Source: SIG603 sp964370115
Lineage (GTDB): Bacteria; Bacillota; Clostridia; Oscillospirales; Acutalibacteraceae
Length of the DNA stretch: 64,000 bases
Reading direction: 5' to 3'
Assembly (NCBI GenBank): GCA_964370115.1
Contig: CAYJIA010000006.1
Span: forward strand, 1-64,000
Shown here one piece after another: positions 31,869-41,436 of this stretch. The position numbers and the translations under genes were made by a program. Position 1 is the first letter of the stretch. Each line of letters opens with the position of its first letter. The notes under the pieces were generated by a model. It searched no databases and was not told the origin of the DNA. It saw nothing but the letters and a program-made list of their open reading frames with translations.

Positions 31869-33860
31869 GTGCAACAGCAACTCGAGCAATGGGAAAGTGT
31901 TTTAGAGCAAAACAACTTTTTCTCCGATATAATTCGTAACATATTGTGGAGCCTCGTATGGTTATTACAACAACTTTGTAACGCCTGTGAAACACTGCTT
32001 GATGAAGTTTACAAACTACTTGATTTCACAAATTATGCTGGCATTGATAGTTTTTTCAATTCTACAGAGCTTAGAATAATTCTAGGCTTACTTGTTGCAG
32101 GTGGCTTAATTTATTTAGGTATTACATTGATGTTTGATAAGCCGAAAAATAATATTATACATGGTGTTATTTTATTTTTTCTTGTCGTCACTTCACTACC
32201 TACACTTATGACTACAATGAATGGTATTATTCTTGCAGGTCGTGATTTTCTTGACACAGAAGAGGCAAGCATTGCCGACCAAATAATCGCAAGTTCTGTA
32301 GTAGATTTTGCAAGCATTGACAGGCAAGGCATAGAAAACTACGATGTCGCAAATGGTGTGGTAACTCCATACAGTGGATTTACCGTCAATTCCTTTATTG
32401 GAAGTCACGCAGGCGATGTCAGTTACATCAATATTAATCAGCACTTAAACAAAGACATAGACCTTACAAATGATATGTTTTATAACAGAATAATAATTGA
32501 TGAAAACGGCGCAAAAATGACAGAAGAAATAAAGGAGCAAGGGTGGTTTATTTTTGCCACAACAGACTGGTACTATAGGTATAATATTAATTTTCTAGCA
32601 ATATATATCGGACTACTTGCAGGTACGATTGCTTTATTTTTTACCGCTTTCAAGTCGGCTAGAATTATATTTGAGCTAGTTTTTCATCAAATATTCGGTA
32701 CACTTTTATCGGCTGTTGATTTTACAGGAGGACAAAAGGTAAAGGCAGTGCTTAAAAACATATTTGCAATGTATGTAACACTTTTACTCACGATTTTACT
32801 TTTACAATTATTTATTTTAGGCATGGAATTTGTGACAGTAACAGTAAGTAACCCTTTAGCCTCAAGCCTTATACTTATTTCCTTTGCATTCTCGGTCATA
32901 GATGGTCCGAACATCATAGAACGCATACTTGGAGTGGACGCAGGACTTTCAAGCGGAATGCAAAAGTTTGCAAGCTTGATGATGGGCTCAAATGCCCTTG
33001 CCTCTCTTGGTGGAAAGGCAAAGAATGCAGTCGGCGGAGTTTTCGGACTTGCCGGAAGAGGTGTCGAGGGTACAAGTGGACTTGTTGGCAGTGCTGTAGG
33101 TGCAACTGAGGCAAGAGGTGAAAACCTCAATAATAACGCTGTAAATAACAGCTCGGGGAGTTCTCCTATTTCTGCAACAAATACCTCAAACAATTCTCCA
33201 CCTCTCACAAGTACAAATTCATCTAATGTAAATTCAACATCTGCAACAAGCAGTGCAAACAGTAATCAGAATGTATCTTCTCCAAGTTCTGCAAATGTTA
33301 ATTCAAATAGCAGTAATATTAATTCTGCAAATACAAGTAACACTGATACAAATTCATCAAATGCAAATTTACAAAACAGTGATACTGTATCATCTACAGT
33401 AGGTGGAGTAAGTAGCACACAAAGTAGTGTAAACAGTTCTAACATAGGCTCTTCAACCAATACTTCTACAGCTACAGGCGATAGTGCAAGTGCATCTGAT
33501 AACTTAAGTTCGCCAAGCTCTGCAAGTGACGTATCGGGAATAGATAATAAGGCAGACTTAGGACAAACACAATCCACTACACCGATAAGCAGTGCAAACG
33601 ACAACTTAGGCAGTGTTTCAAATGCTCAGTCTTCTGTGGATATGGCAGGGCGAAACAATCCGCATTTAAACTCTGCAAATACAAATAATTTACAAAACTC
33701 TAACCTTACTTCCTCATCACCTAACTACGAAAAACCACCGCAAAAACCACCTCGCACAATATTTGGCAGGACTGCACAGGCATATAGAGACGGAAAGGCT
33801 AGAGGATATCATAAGCAAAAAGACAAAGCAACAAAAAAGAAAAATAGAAAGGGTGACTAA
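31869..33860 (+). CDS. VirB6/TrbL-like polytopic channel protein
   Basis: 663 residues from a GTG start 4 nt after virD4. The first part has a short helical segment and then about six membrane spans (for example IILGLLVAGGLIYLGITL, FLAIYIGLLAGTIALFF, MYVTLLLTILLLQLFIL) separated by one extracellular loop of ~110 residues, typical of VirB6/TrbL. From about residue 400 it becomes a 200-residue low-complexity tail dominated by Ser, Asn and Thr (NSSNVNSTSATSSANSN and similar), ending in a basic patch (GRTAQAYRDGKARGYHKQK). The role of the tail is unknown. Confidence 0.85.
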   Translation: MQQQLEQWESVLEQNNFFSDIIRNILWSLVWLLQQLCNACETLLDEVYKLLDFTNYAGIDSFFNSTELRIILGLLVAGGLIYLGITLMFDKPKNNIIHGVILFFLVVTSLPTLMTTMNGIILAGRDFLDTEEASIADQIIASSVVDFASIDRQGIENYDVANGVVTPYSGFTVNSFIGSHAGDVSYININQHLNKDIDLTNDMFYNRIIIDENGAKMTEEIKEQGWFIFATTDWYYRYNINFLAIYIGLLAGTIALFFTAFKSARIIFELVFHQIFGTLLSAVDFTGGQKVKAVLKNIFAMYVTLLLTILLLQLFILGMEFVTVTVSNPLASSLILISFAFSVIDGPNIIERILGVDAGLSSGMQKFASLMMGSNALASLGGKAKNAVGGVFGLAGRGVEGTSGLVGSAVGATEARGENLNNNAVNNSSGSSPISATNTSNNSPPLTSTNSSNVNSTSATSSANSNQNVSSPSSANVNSNSSNINSANTSNTDTNSSNANLQNSDTVSSTVGGVSSTQSSVNSSNIGSSTNTSTATGDSASASDNLSSPSSASDVSGIDNKADLGQTQSTTPISSANDNLGSVSNAQSSVDMAGRNNPHLNSANTNNLQNSNLTSSSPNYEKPPQKPPRTIFGRTAQAYRDGKARGYHKQKDKATKKKNRKGD

Positions 33861-33862
33861 GC

Positions 33863-34162
33863 TTGAAATACATTGTGCCTAGAGAACTGAAAACCGAAAC
33901 AAAACTTTGGAAATGGCTACATCTTAAAGACTTACTCTTTATCATAGCCTTTGTAGCGGTAATGAATATGCTAAGTGTATTCATTGCCCCTCAGCTGACT
34001 ATGCCTTATACTATTTTCAATATTATAATTGCCCTACTGCTGACATCACGCTCGATGACGAACCCCGACAAAAAGCTTTACCATTCTATTTATTTTTTAC
34101 TGCTAAAAGATAAGGGAATTTATAAGCCTATAAAGCAGAGCCACAAGGAGGAATTAAGATGA
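33863..34162 (+). CDS. PrgI-family (VirB3-like) membrane protein
   Basis: 99 residues from a TTG start. MKYIVPRELKTETKLW begins the family; two hydrophobic segments follow (LLFIIAFVAVMNMLSVFIA; YTIFNIIIALLLTSRSM), then NPDKKLYHSIYFLLLKDK, the PrgI signature. It corresponds to VirB3, which is found directly before VirB4 in Firmicutes transfer systems. Its stop overlaps the next start by 4 nt. Confidence 0.88.
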   Translation: MKYIVPRELKTETKLWKWLHLKDLLFIIAFVAVMNMLSVFIAPQLTMPYTIFNIIIALLLTSRSMTNPDKKLYHSIYFLLLKDKGIYKPIKQSHKEELR

Positions 34163-34692
34163 GTATACTCACAAACTTTTTTGATAACAAAGATAAATCT
34201 GTTGCAGATTTGCTTTGTATCAAAGATTATGAAGAACCATATTTCAAAATGTTTGATGATAGATTAATGGATATCTTACAAATAAAAACAAAAAACTTGC
34301 AAGCCTCTACAGAAGATGAAGTCGAGTTCGATGTACTAAACTTTGCAAGACTTTACAAAACTTATGCCGATGATTTAAAAATCATCGGTCTTAATTTTGC
34401 AACAGACACAAAGGAACAGCAGTCGTATCTTCGTCACAAAATAAATAGCACACATAACCCTACATATTTACATCATCTACAAAAGAAACTTGCTCAAGTA
34501 GAATGGATAGAAAGATACAGAACCGATAGAGAATATTATTTACTCTTTTACTCCGATGACAAGCTTAAATATGGCGACAATGTTTCTATCATTCAAAAAT
34601 GCTTAGGAAGTCTTGTATCAGAGCTTACGAAAGAGAAGAAACTGCAAATTTTATCAAAGATAAATAACAAAAATACTGCTATTTTTGTGTAG
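34159..34692 (+). CDS. TrsD-like conjugation protein
   Basis: 177 residues, soluble. DVLNFARLYKTYADDLKIIG and TDTKEQQSYLRHKI, then LAQVEWIERYRTDREYYLLFY, resemble the small TrsD/TraD-type proteins that precede VirB4 in staphylococcal and enterococcal systems. It may complete the N-terminal part of VirB4. The assignment rests on my memory of these motifs. Confidence 0.65.
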   Translation: MSILTNFFDNKDKSVADLLCIKDYEEPYFKMFDDRLMDILQIKTKNLQASTEDEVEFDVLNFARLYKTYADDLKIIGLNFATDTKEQQSYLRHKINSTHNPTYLHHLQKKLAQVEWIERYRTDREYYLLFYSDDKLKYGDNVSIIQKCLGSLVSELTKEKKLQILSKINNKNTAIFV

Positions 34693-34706
34693 GGAGGATA
34701 GACAAA

Positions 34707-36617
34707 ATGAAAACAACTAAAGACATTGTTGTATCTACATATAACAGTGAGCTTTTAAATGTTATTTCGCCTAAAGGCGGTATATCATTTAAAGACGAAA
34801 GGTATATAAAAACAGGTGATGGGTATGAGGCTTGTTTGCATGTATATCAATATCCAAAATTTTTAGACACGCACTGGCTGTCTACTGTAATTAATATTAA
34901 CAATGTAGTCGCAGTAGTAGATATCGGAACGGACGATATGCTACAGGTAAAAAAGAATATCAATAAATCTATGAAAGAGCATAGTTTAAGATATTCTACA
35001 TCAAGGGAGGCAACAGAAAAAGCGGACGCACAGCACAGATATCAAGAAAACGAAAGACTTTATCAAGAAATATCACAGCTCGGTGAAATCGTAAAGCTAA
35101 TTCACATCAGACTTTTTCTTTCTGCAAGGACGATAGAAAATCTTGATAAGGAAGTCCAAAAAATACAGAATTATCTTGAAAGCAATGGTTATAAATCTAC
35201 TGTATTTTTAAACGAGACAAAGAGTGAGTGGCAGGCAATGTATCAAAGCTATACCGAACAATCAAAAACAGCGTATAGAAGATACGGACAGCCTCTTTTA
35301 TCTGAAACACTTGCAGGAGGAAATCCCTTTCACTTCACAAGTCTTTCAGACCCACACGGCACATATTTTGGCACTACCGTGTCGACTGGTGGCAGTGTTT
35401 TATTTGATTTATTTTCACTCACAAAAAAGCGTATGTCTTACAATGCTCTTTGCATTGGAAAAATGGGCGCAGGTAAGTCTACCACGCTCAAGAAAATACT
35501 TCTTGATAGAGCCATTAGAAATGACTATATAAGGGGATTTGACCCTACAGGTGAGTTTACAACACTTGTCGAAACTCTTGGTGGTAAGATAGTCTATCTT
35601 GACGGTCAAAACGGAATACTCAACGCACTTGAGATTTTTAAGACCGATGAAAGCGAGGGTGTAAACTTTGCAAGGCACATTTCTAAACTTTCTACTATGT
35701 ACAAATTTTTAGTTCCTAGTGTAAATGAATATGAGCTTGCAGAGTACGAACAACTTCTTAAAGACTTCTATGTAGCCTTTGGAATTATAGACACCGACAA
35801 AGATATGCAAAGTCAAAAGCTTACAGGATTGTCCGCTAGTAGCTACCCTATTTTCAGTGATTTTTTATCTTTTATTGATACAAGCATAAAAAACGCTAGT
35901 GCTAAAGGTGCAGTACAGACAGAGCTTATGACAGATAAAATGAAACGCTTTAATAACATCAGACTGGTTATATCAAACCTTATCACAAACTACGGTTATA
36001 TGTTTAACGGTCACACGTCTATTGAGCGTTTAATGGACACAAAGATAGTTTTATTTAATATCAAAAATCTTACAAATATTAAACCCGAAATCTTCGATGT
36101 GCAAATTTTTTCGGCGCTTACTCTTTGTTGGGATAACTGTGTAACTGTCGGTAGCAGAATGAAACATTTGTATGACAATACAAAGATAGACTGGGCAGAC
36201 ATTACAAGATTTATGATTTTCATTGACGAGGCACACCGTATCGTCAATACTTCAAAACTTCAAGCTGTAGACCAACTTGTAATTTTCGAGAGAGAGACAA
36301 GAAAATTTTTCGGTGGACTCTTGCTTGCAAGTCAAAGCATACGTGACTTTATACTTGAGGGTGCAAACTCTGAAAGTATTGATAAAATCAGAGTATTGTT
36401 TGAGCTTACTCAGTACAAATTCATCATGCAACAAGACAGCAATACCGCTGAATTATTAAACAGAGTATTTCACGGTGAACTTACAGCCTCTGAGCTAAAA
36501 ATGATACCAAAGCTACAAAAGGGTGAATGTATTCTTTCAATTTCATCTGATACGTCCGTTCACTTCAATATTGAAATCACGGACGAGGAAAAAGAGTTGT
36601 TTACAGGCGGTGCGTAA
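34707..36617 (+). CDS. VirB4/TrsE-type conjugation ATPase
   Basis: 636 residues; powers assembly and function of the transfer channel at the membrane. N-terminal CagE/VirB4 domain, then the ATPase: Walker A CIGKMGAGKSTTLKKIL near residue 250 and Walker B FMIFIDEAHRIVN near 502. The late arginine-finger region LLASQSIRDFI, with FELTQYKFIMQQDSN after it, is present. AGGGAGGAT precedes the ATG. It is a little shorter than VirB4 of Proteobacteria, in keeping with the separate TrsD-like protein upstream. Confidence 0.94.
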   Translation: MKTTKDIVVSTYNSELLNVISPKGGISFKDERYIKTGDGYEACLHVYQYPKFLDTHWLSTVININNVVAVVDIGTDDMLQVKKNINKSMKEHSLRYSTSREATEKADAQHRYQENERLYQEISQLGEIVKLIHIRLFLSARTIENLDKEVQKIQNYLESNGYKSTVFLNETKSEWQAMYQSYTEQSKTAYRRYGQPLLSETLAGGNPFHFTSLSDPHGTYFGTTVSTGGSVLFDLFSLTKKRMSYNALCIGKMGAGKSTTLKKILLDRAIRNDYIRGFDPTGEFTTLVETLGGKIVYLDGQNGILNALEIFKTDESEGVNFARHISKLSTMYKFLVPSVNEYELAEYEQLLKDFYVAFGIIDTDKDMQSQKLTGLSASSYPIFSDFLSFIDTSIKNASAKGAVQTELMTDKMKRFNNIRLVISNLITNYGYMFNGHTSIERLMDTKIVLFNIKNLTNIKPEIFDVQIFSALTLCWDNCVTVGSRMKHLYDNTKIDWADITRFMIFIDEAHRIVNTSKLQAVDQLVIFERETRKFFGGLLLASQSIRDFILEGANSESIDKIRVLFELTQYKFIMQQDSNTAELLNRVFHGELTASELKMIPKLQKGECILSISSDTSVHFNIEITDEEKELFTGGA

Positions 36618-37658
36618 ATGAAGAAGAAGAAAACTAAAAAGATTGTAATTATCATCTTAATTATTATTTTTTTGCCGTCAATTTTTCTTATAGGACTTAT
36701 AGGTGCTGTCACTGTTGTTTTTGGTGGGCATGAACAAAATGAGCAGAGCAACCTTGAAAGTTATCAAATTTTAGACTTCGAGGTCGAGGCTTATCGCATA
36801 AGTGTTAGCAATGAAGTTTCATCACAAGGCTTAGACCCACTCTATGTGGACTACCTCTTGTCTATCATGCAAGTGTCAACAGGCGGTATAGGCTTAGACC
36901 CTATGAGGGCAAGCGGATTTGACAGCAACACACAGGGCATAGAAATTGCAGACCCTGCATACTCTATTGCCTGCGCTGTTACTGAGTTTAAATATCTACT
37001 TGAATATTTAGACGTACAGCTTGATGACGAGGGCAAGCCAGAGCATGAGAAAATTAGGCTGCTACTGCAAACATATCATCTAGGCAGAGACTACCTAGAG
37101 TATAGTGACTTTGCCCACACAAGCCAAAAAGCAGACGATTACATTGAAGAAAACAGTATCTTAGACGGTAATATGTATTTTGCAGACGATGTGAAATACT
37201 GGATAGACAGATTTTCTACAAAAGGTGACGGCTCTTTAATTCACCCACTGCCAAACAATAGGTATATCACACAGGCTTATGGAGTAGCAAACGATAGGTA
37301 TGCAAGCGGTTATCACAACGGAGTAGACTTCGGCGCACCCGAGGGAACGCCAATACTTGCAGTAGCAGACGGACTTGTGGTTTTAGCTAGTTACACAGGC
37401 GACTGGGGAAACTACGTTAAAATCAAGCACAATGCCTCATACACTACTGCCTATGCACACTTAGTTCGCTATGGTGAATTTAAAGTAGGCGATATGATAG
37501 AACAAGGCGATGTTTTAGGCTATGTAGGCAATACGGGAGCAAGTGCCGGTGCGCATTTGCACTTTGAAATATTTGTCAACGGCTACAGACGAGACCCTAT
37601 GGAATATGTAGAAACTGACTTTAGACTTGGAGTAGGAATAGGAGGAGAAATACAGTGA
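36618..37658 (+). CDS. lysozyme-like/M23 peptidoglycan hydrolase of the transfer system
   Basis: 346 residues; opens the wall for the channel. The start follows the VirB4 stop directly. One membrane span (IVIIILIIIFLPSIFLIG) is followed by a CwlT/VirB1-like lysozyme domain (residues ~55-170; VDYLLSIMQVSTGG, GLDPMRASGFDS, DPAYSIACAVTEFK). The catalytic Glu of the usual Q-E-S-G-G is Val here (MQVSTGG), so this domain is probably inactive. The C-terminal LytM/M23 endopeptidase is intact: GYHNGVDFGAPEGTPI (His, Asp near 232), AYAHL and HLHFEIF (near 312). The usual C-terminal partner in CwlT is NlpC/P60, not M23, which is a further difference. Confidence 0.9.
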   Translation: MKKKKTKKIVIIILIIIFLPSIFLIGLIGAVTVVFGGHEQNEQSNLESYQILDFEVEAYRISVSNEVSSQGLDPLYVDYLLSIMQVSTGGIGLDPMRASGFDSNTQGIEIADPAYSIACAVTEFKYLLEYLDVQLDDEGKPEHEKIRLLLQTYHLGRDYLEYSDFAHTSQKADDYIEENSILDGNMYFADDVKYWIDRFSTKGDGSLIHPLPNNRYITQAYGVANDRYASGYHNGVDFGAPEGTPILAVADGLVVLASYTGDWGNYVKIKHNASYTTAYAHLVRYGEFKVGDMIEQGDVLGYVGNTGASAGAHLHFEIFVNGYRRDPMEYVETDFRLGVGIGGEIQ

Positions 37659-38254
37659 AAAAACTAGACAAAAAGTATATTGGAATTATAACTATCACAC
37701 TCAGCTTTATAGCTCTTGTGGGTATTATAATCTATATGTTCTTTACAATTCAAAATTTAACGACTAACAGTGAGGTCGACCCTGCGATTGATATTCTCAC
37801 ACAGGAAAACCTTAAACTACAAGAAGAGCTTGCTACAGCTCAAAACACAGACCAACTACAGATTATAACCGTTGCTGAGGAATTTATAAAAGCTAAATTC
37901 TATAGTGAAAATTCGCAGTTTAAAGACATGATAGTGGCACTTGAACCTTACAGCACAGATGAATTAATTGAAAGTCTAATTATAGAGAGAACCGAAATTA
38001 ATCCCGAGGCTACAATAGACACACCAGTTAATTATGGTGAAACAAAATACACTAGCATGGCAGAAAATCTCAATACCTTTTATAAGACGGACGGATTTGG
38101 CACCGCTAGGGTTTTATCTGACTTTGAAGTTGTCGTTACCATAGACGGCTCAGAAGTTGTATCACGATACATCTTTGAGGCAGAGCTTATTTACATTAAT
38201 GACACATGGCTAGTTTCATCAATCATTAAAAGTGACGCAGTAAATACAATATGA
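37655..38254 (+). CDS. VirB8/TcpC-like membrane protein
   Basis: 199 residues from a GTG overlapping the preceding stop by 4 nt. One N-terminal membrane span (YIGIITITLSFIALVGIIIYM), a short coiled coil (DILTQENLKLQEELATAQ) and an extracellular NTF2-like domain (IITVAEEFIKAKFYSENSQ to YINDTWLVSSI). That plan matches VirB8 and TcpC, which scaffold the channel on the outer face of the membrane. Sequence similarity is weak, so the call is from architecture. Confidence 0.7.
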   Translation: MKKLDKKYIGIITITLSFIALVGIIIYMFFTIQNLTTNSEVDPAIDILTQENLKLQEELATAQNTDQLQIITVAEEFIKAKFYSENSQFKDMIVALEPYSTDELIESLIIERTEINPEATIDTPVNYGETKYTSMAENLNTFYKTDGFGTARVLSDFEVVVTIDGSEVVSRYIFEAELIYINDTWLVSSIIKSDAVNTI

Positions 38255-38261
38255 GGTAGAT

Positions 38262-39050
38262 ATGGAAAAAATAAAAAGACTAAGGCTTAAAAAGAATTTT
38301 TTTCTTTACAGCTTTCTCACACTTGTAATTGTCGGATATTCTTTTTTCTTTGTAGGAGGAAACTTCATGTTTGATAATGTCCGTGTAGAGGCGTCTACCA
38401 TAGGCAAGGTTTTTGAGCATGAAAAAAGAAATATCACCTTGCTACGGTGGGACTACTCAAAAGAGCAACAGTTAATGGAAGTGGAGCTGTCCGTACAAAA
38501 CCTTGCATATGACGGCATTAACGATTATGAGTTCACCTGTGAACTTCGACCAAGTAGCGATGTGAGTATCAAACAAATAATATCTGAAGACAGTTTTATC
38601 GTTCTTCAGATAGAGAACATACCCAGTGATTTTACAGAAATCTCACTGCGCTTTATTGTTCCTGGTACTAACACATGGCTAAGGCTCTATAGCAACAAAG
38701 AGGCTATTAATTATGTAGATACACTTACTGCAAAAAGTTTAGTGGAATATGAAATAGACAGCCTTTTAAGAACTATAGAGAACCACGAAAAAGACATATC
38801 AGAGCTTGATAATTTAATCAAAGACAAAGAGACAGAAATAGAAAACATTACCGCCTCTATCTTGTCGGACGAGGAAAGAAAAAAATACATGACAGCCGAT
38901 GAAATCGAAGACATCAATAAGACCATTGATGACAGAAAAGAGCTAATCTCTTCATCGCAAGCTTTAATTCAAAACTATCAGCTACAAATTAATGAAATTA
39001 GAGCGAAGATAGATAATATCAATAAGCAAATTGAGGATTTAAGACAGTAA
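38262..39050 (+). CDS. membrane-anchored extracellular protein with C-terminal coiled coil
   Basis: 262 residues. One membrane span near the N-terminus (FFLYSFLTLVIVGYSFFFVGG), then a beta-rich extracellular domain (FEHEKRNITLLRWDYSKEQQ to EISLRFIVPG) and a C-terminal coiled coil (LLRTIENHEKDISELDNLIK to IDNINKQIEDLRQ). Part of the transfer operon, with a terminator-like hairpin right after it. No family recognised; a structural channel component is likely. Confidence 0.7.
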   Translation: MEKIKRLRLKKNFFLYSFLTLVIVGYSFFFVGGNFMFDNVRVEASTIGKVFEHEKRNITLLRWDYSKEQQLMEVELSVQNLAYDGINDYEFTCELRPSSDVSIKQIISEDSFIVLQIENIPSDFTEISLRFIVPGTNTWLRLYSNKEAINYVDTLTAKSLVEYEIDSLLRTIENHEKDISELDNLIKDKETEIENITASILSDEERKKYMTADEIEDINKTIDDRKELISSSQALIQNYQLQINEIRAKIDNINKQIEDLRQ

Positions 39051-39056
39051 ATTTAA

Positions 39057-39097
39057 GAAAACACACTATTTGAAAGAGTAGTGTGTTTTTTATTTTT
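39057..39097 (+). terminator. hairpin with T tract before the primase-like gene
   Basis: ACACACTA / TAGTGTGT stem (39061-39068, 39079-39086), then TTTTTATTTTTT and AAGGAGG of the next gene. A textbook intrinsic terminator placed inside the operon. Confidence 0.75.
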
Positions 39098-39110
39098 TAA
39101 GGAGGTAAAA

Positions 39111-40061
39111 ATGTCAATTCAAGACATCAAGCGTATATCTATTCTCGACTACGCAACAAGTGTCGGGTATACCGCAAAAAAAGTGGGCAGATATTACGAA
39201 CTTAAAGAGCATGACAGCGTGAGGATAGACACAAACAAAAATTGCTTTTGGCGAAACTCTACAGGCGCAAATGGCTCTATCATAGACTTTGTAATGGACA
39301 CTGAGGGCAAGGATTTGCGCACTGCCCTAAAAGACCTTGGCGCACTTGTCGGCAATGTAAATTACAAACAGATAGACACTAGCTACAGACCACGAACTAA
39401 AGATATTAAACCAACGGAATTACTCTTACCGCCAAAAGACGTGACTAACCGCAATGTCTTAGCATATCTAAATCAAACACGCAAGATAGACAGCGATGTC
39501 GTCACCGATTTTATTAAAAGAGGCAATCTCTATCAAGATACATTTAAAAACTGTGTGTTTGTCTCACACGATAAAAACGGAAAACCTGTGTTTGCAAACA
39601 AAAGAGGTACTAATACCGAAAGACGTTTTATTGCCGATATTTCGGGGTGTGACTATTCAAAAGGATTTTACATTGATAACGGTGCAAACAAACTCATCGT
39701 GACAGAAAGTGTGATTGACAGTATGTCTATAATGACACAGACTAAACTTAACGGCAGAAATTACAAAGACTTTAATTACCTTACACTTAGCTCTGCTTCG
39801 AAGACGCAGGCGGTCACACAAACGATTAAAGACAATCCACAAAATAAACTTGTAATACTCGCCCTCGATGACGACAAGGCAGGACATTTAGGCGCAGAGA
39901 AGATACATAAAGATTTAGAAACTTTCGATGTAAGGACAATTGATAAATTCCCGACACTTGCCAAAGACTGGAACGAGGAATTAATTTTAACTATTAAAAA
40001 TCAAGGTAGAGCAGGAGAAAAAAAGCAGACAAAAACTAACACGCAGGAGGTGGGAATGTGA
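39111..40061 (+). CDS. Toprim-domain primase-like protein (DUF3991/Toprim type)
   Basis: 316 residues from ATG 39111 (AAGGAGG at 6 nt). The N-terminal part (ISILDYATSVGYTAKKVGRYY to CFWRNSTGANGSIIDFVM) resembles DnaG/CHC2-like and DUF3991 domains. The Toprim domain follows, with LIVTESVIDSMSIM (catalytic Glu) and LVILALDDDKAGHLGAEKI (Asp pair). The zinc-finger cysteines of true DnaG primases are not present. It probably primes second-strand synthesis after transfer. The DNA tail overlaps the next gene by 4 nt. Confidence 0.85.
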   Translation: MSIQDIKRISILDYATSVGYTAKKVGRYYELKEHDSVRIDTNKNCFWRNSTGANGSIIDFVMDTEGKDLRTALKDLGALVGNVNYKQIDTSYRPRTKDIKPTELLLPPKDVTNRNVLAYLNQTRKIDSDVVTDFIKRGNLYQDTFKNCVFVSHDKNGKPVFANKRGTNTERRFIADISGCDYSKGFYIDNGANKLIVTESVIDSMSIMTQTKLNGRNYKDFNYLTLSSASKTQAVTQTIKDNPQNKLVILALDDDKAGHLGAEKIHKDLETFDVRTIDKFPTLAKDWNEELILTIKNQGRAGEKKQTKTNTQEVGM

Positions 40062-41128
40062 TTTTATTTGTCGGTCAAAAAGAAAAAGCTTACTTTATAG
40101 AGGAAGTAGCTGCTACATTAAATGAGAGTGTAGCGCACACGGGTCACTGCTACCACGTAGCTAATGCAAAGGAGCAAATGACAGCGCATGAGTACACACA
40201 TATCATAGTCGACTGTGAACAGTTCATTGATGACTATACCATTATATCATCAGAGCTTGCTAACATTAAATCAGTTGTAAAGGCAAACATGATAATCATG
40301 CTTTTAGGCTATAGCGTACAAAGTGAGATTATTATAGCACTTGCAGGCAAGAGTTTTCGCAACTTCATCTTAGACCCTATACCCTCAAGGCAAAAGGTGC
40401 AACTTAAAAACTGTTTTGAAAATGTCAACTCAGTTTTGGATAATTTGACGGAGACTACACCCTCATCACCACTCCTGCAGGGCGAAAAACTTATGCACAC
40501 TGCACAAAAAAAGCACAGCATAGCCTTTGCAGGAACTTCTTCAAGAATAGGCACTACCACACAGGCTCTACAATATATTAAATATTTAATGTACATGGGT
40601 AAAACAGCTTGCTATATCGAGCTTAATAACAAAGGTTTTGTCAAAAGCATAGCGCAGATATTCGGAGCCGACTATGACGAAGAGCTTGGCAAACTAAACT
40701 ACATGAGTGTAGATATGTTTGATAAGCCACAAAACTTAGAAACTATACTTAAAATGCCTTATGATTATTTCATATTCGACTACGGTAACTTCGAGGACAG
40801 TTCTTTTAATTATTTTTCTTTTATCGAAAGACATATCAAAGTATGCGTTTGCGGTTGCAAGGCAAATGAAATACTGGCTACAAACAAATGCATAGAAAGA
40901 ACATACACAAATGAGGTGTTTTATGTTTTTAATTACACCGCAGAGAGTGAGCAAAAAGATGTGCTTGACCTTATGGGCAAAAAAGAGGACAAAACCTTAT
41001 TTGCAAATTACTGTTTCGATTACTTTTCATACAAAGCTACATCAAATGATTTGTACGCAAAACTTCAACCAATAAAGAAAGAAGAGCAGGCAAAAAAATC
41101 TTTTTGGAACAGGAGAAAAAACAAATGA
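40058..41128 (+). CDS. CpaE/MinD-like protein with altered P-loop
   Basis: 356 residues from a GTG with AGGAGGTG. The N-terminal half looks like a receiver-like domain (THIIVDCEQFIDDYT, MIIMLLGYSVQSE, RNFILDPIPS), the C-terminal half like a MinD/ParA ATPase: SIAFAGTSSRIGTTTQALQYIKYLM, then CYIELNNKG and YFIFDYGNF. The P-loop reads SRIGTTT, lacking the usual Lys after Gly, so ATP hydrolysis is doubtful. The plan matches CpaE of pilus assembly. It may position the transfer machinery. The tail is basic (FWNRRKNK). Confidence 0.65.
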   Translation: MILFVGQKEKAYFIEEVAATLNESVAHTGHCYHVANAKEQMTAHEYTHIIVDCEQFIDDYTIISSELANIKSVVKANMIIMLLGYSVQSEIIIALAGKSFRNFILDPIPSRQKVQLKNCFENVNSVLDNLTETTPSSPLLQGEKLMHTAQKKHSIAFAGTSSRIGTTTQALQYIKYLMYMGKTACYIELNNKGFVKSIAQIFGADYDEELGKLNYMSVDMFDKPQNLETILKMPYDYFIFDYGNFEDSSFNYFSFIERHIKVCVCGCKANEILATNKCIERTYTNEVFYVFNYTAESEQKDVLDLMGKKEDKTLFANYCFDYFSYKATSNDLYAKLQPIKKEEQAKKSFWNRRKNK

Positions 41129-41424
41129 GCAAATTTAAAAACAGCCTTGTAAAAGGTTTAGAAGAAAAGCTAGAGCAAGAGGCACAAAACGAAAAACTAA
41201 AAGCAAAACACGACATTAAAGATGATGTTGTAGTAGTCGAAAAAAGCAACACTTTCAAATTCACGGTGAATATCTTAGTAAACATCATTAAAACCATTTG
41301 CACCATAGCTTTAATAATACTCGCCTGTATAGGACTGTACCTGCTAATACTCCCTGTAACCCGAGACATTTTTGTCGAGGATCTACAGGGAGTATTTAAG
41401 CAGGTGCAGGAGTTTATAGCATAA
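41125..41424 (+). CDS. small membrane protein
   Basis: 99 residues from ATG 41125 (CAGGAG upstream; the in-frame TTG at 41104 has no ribosome binding site). A charged helical N-terminus (KGLEEKLEQEAQNEKLKAKH) precedes one long hydrophobic segment (IIKTICTIALIILACIGLYLLIL). No family recognised. It lies between the MinD-like gene and the giant gene. Confidence 0.65.
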   Translation: MSKFKNSLVKGLEEKLEQEAQNEKLKAKHDIKDDVVVVEKSNTFKFTVNILVNIIKTICTIALIILACIGLYLLILPVTRDIFVEDLQGVFKQVQEFIA

Positions 41425-41436
41425 GGAGGATTTAAA

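Noticed and set aside
34490..34510. TTGCTCAAGTAGAA resembling half of the palindrome
   Set aside because: Only the core half matches and the arms do not pair, so it is not counted as a family member.
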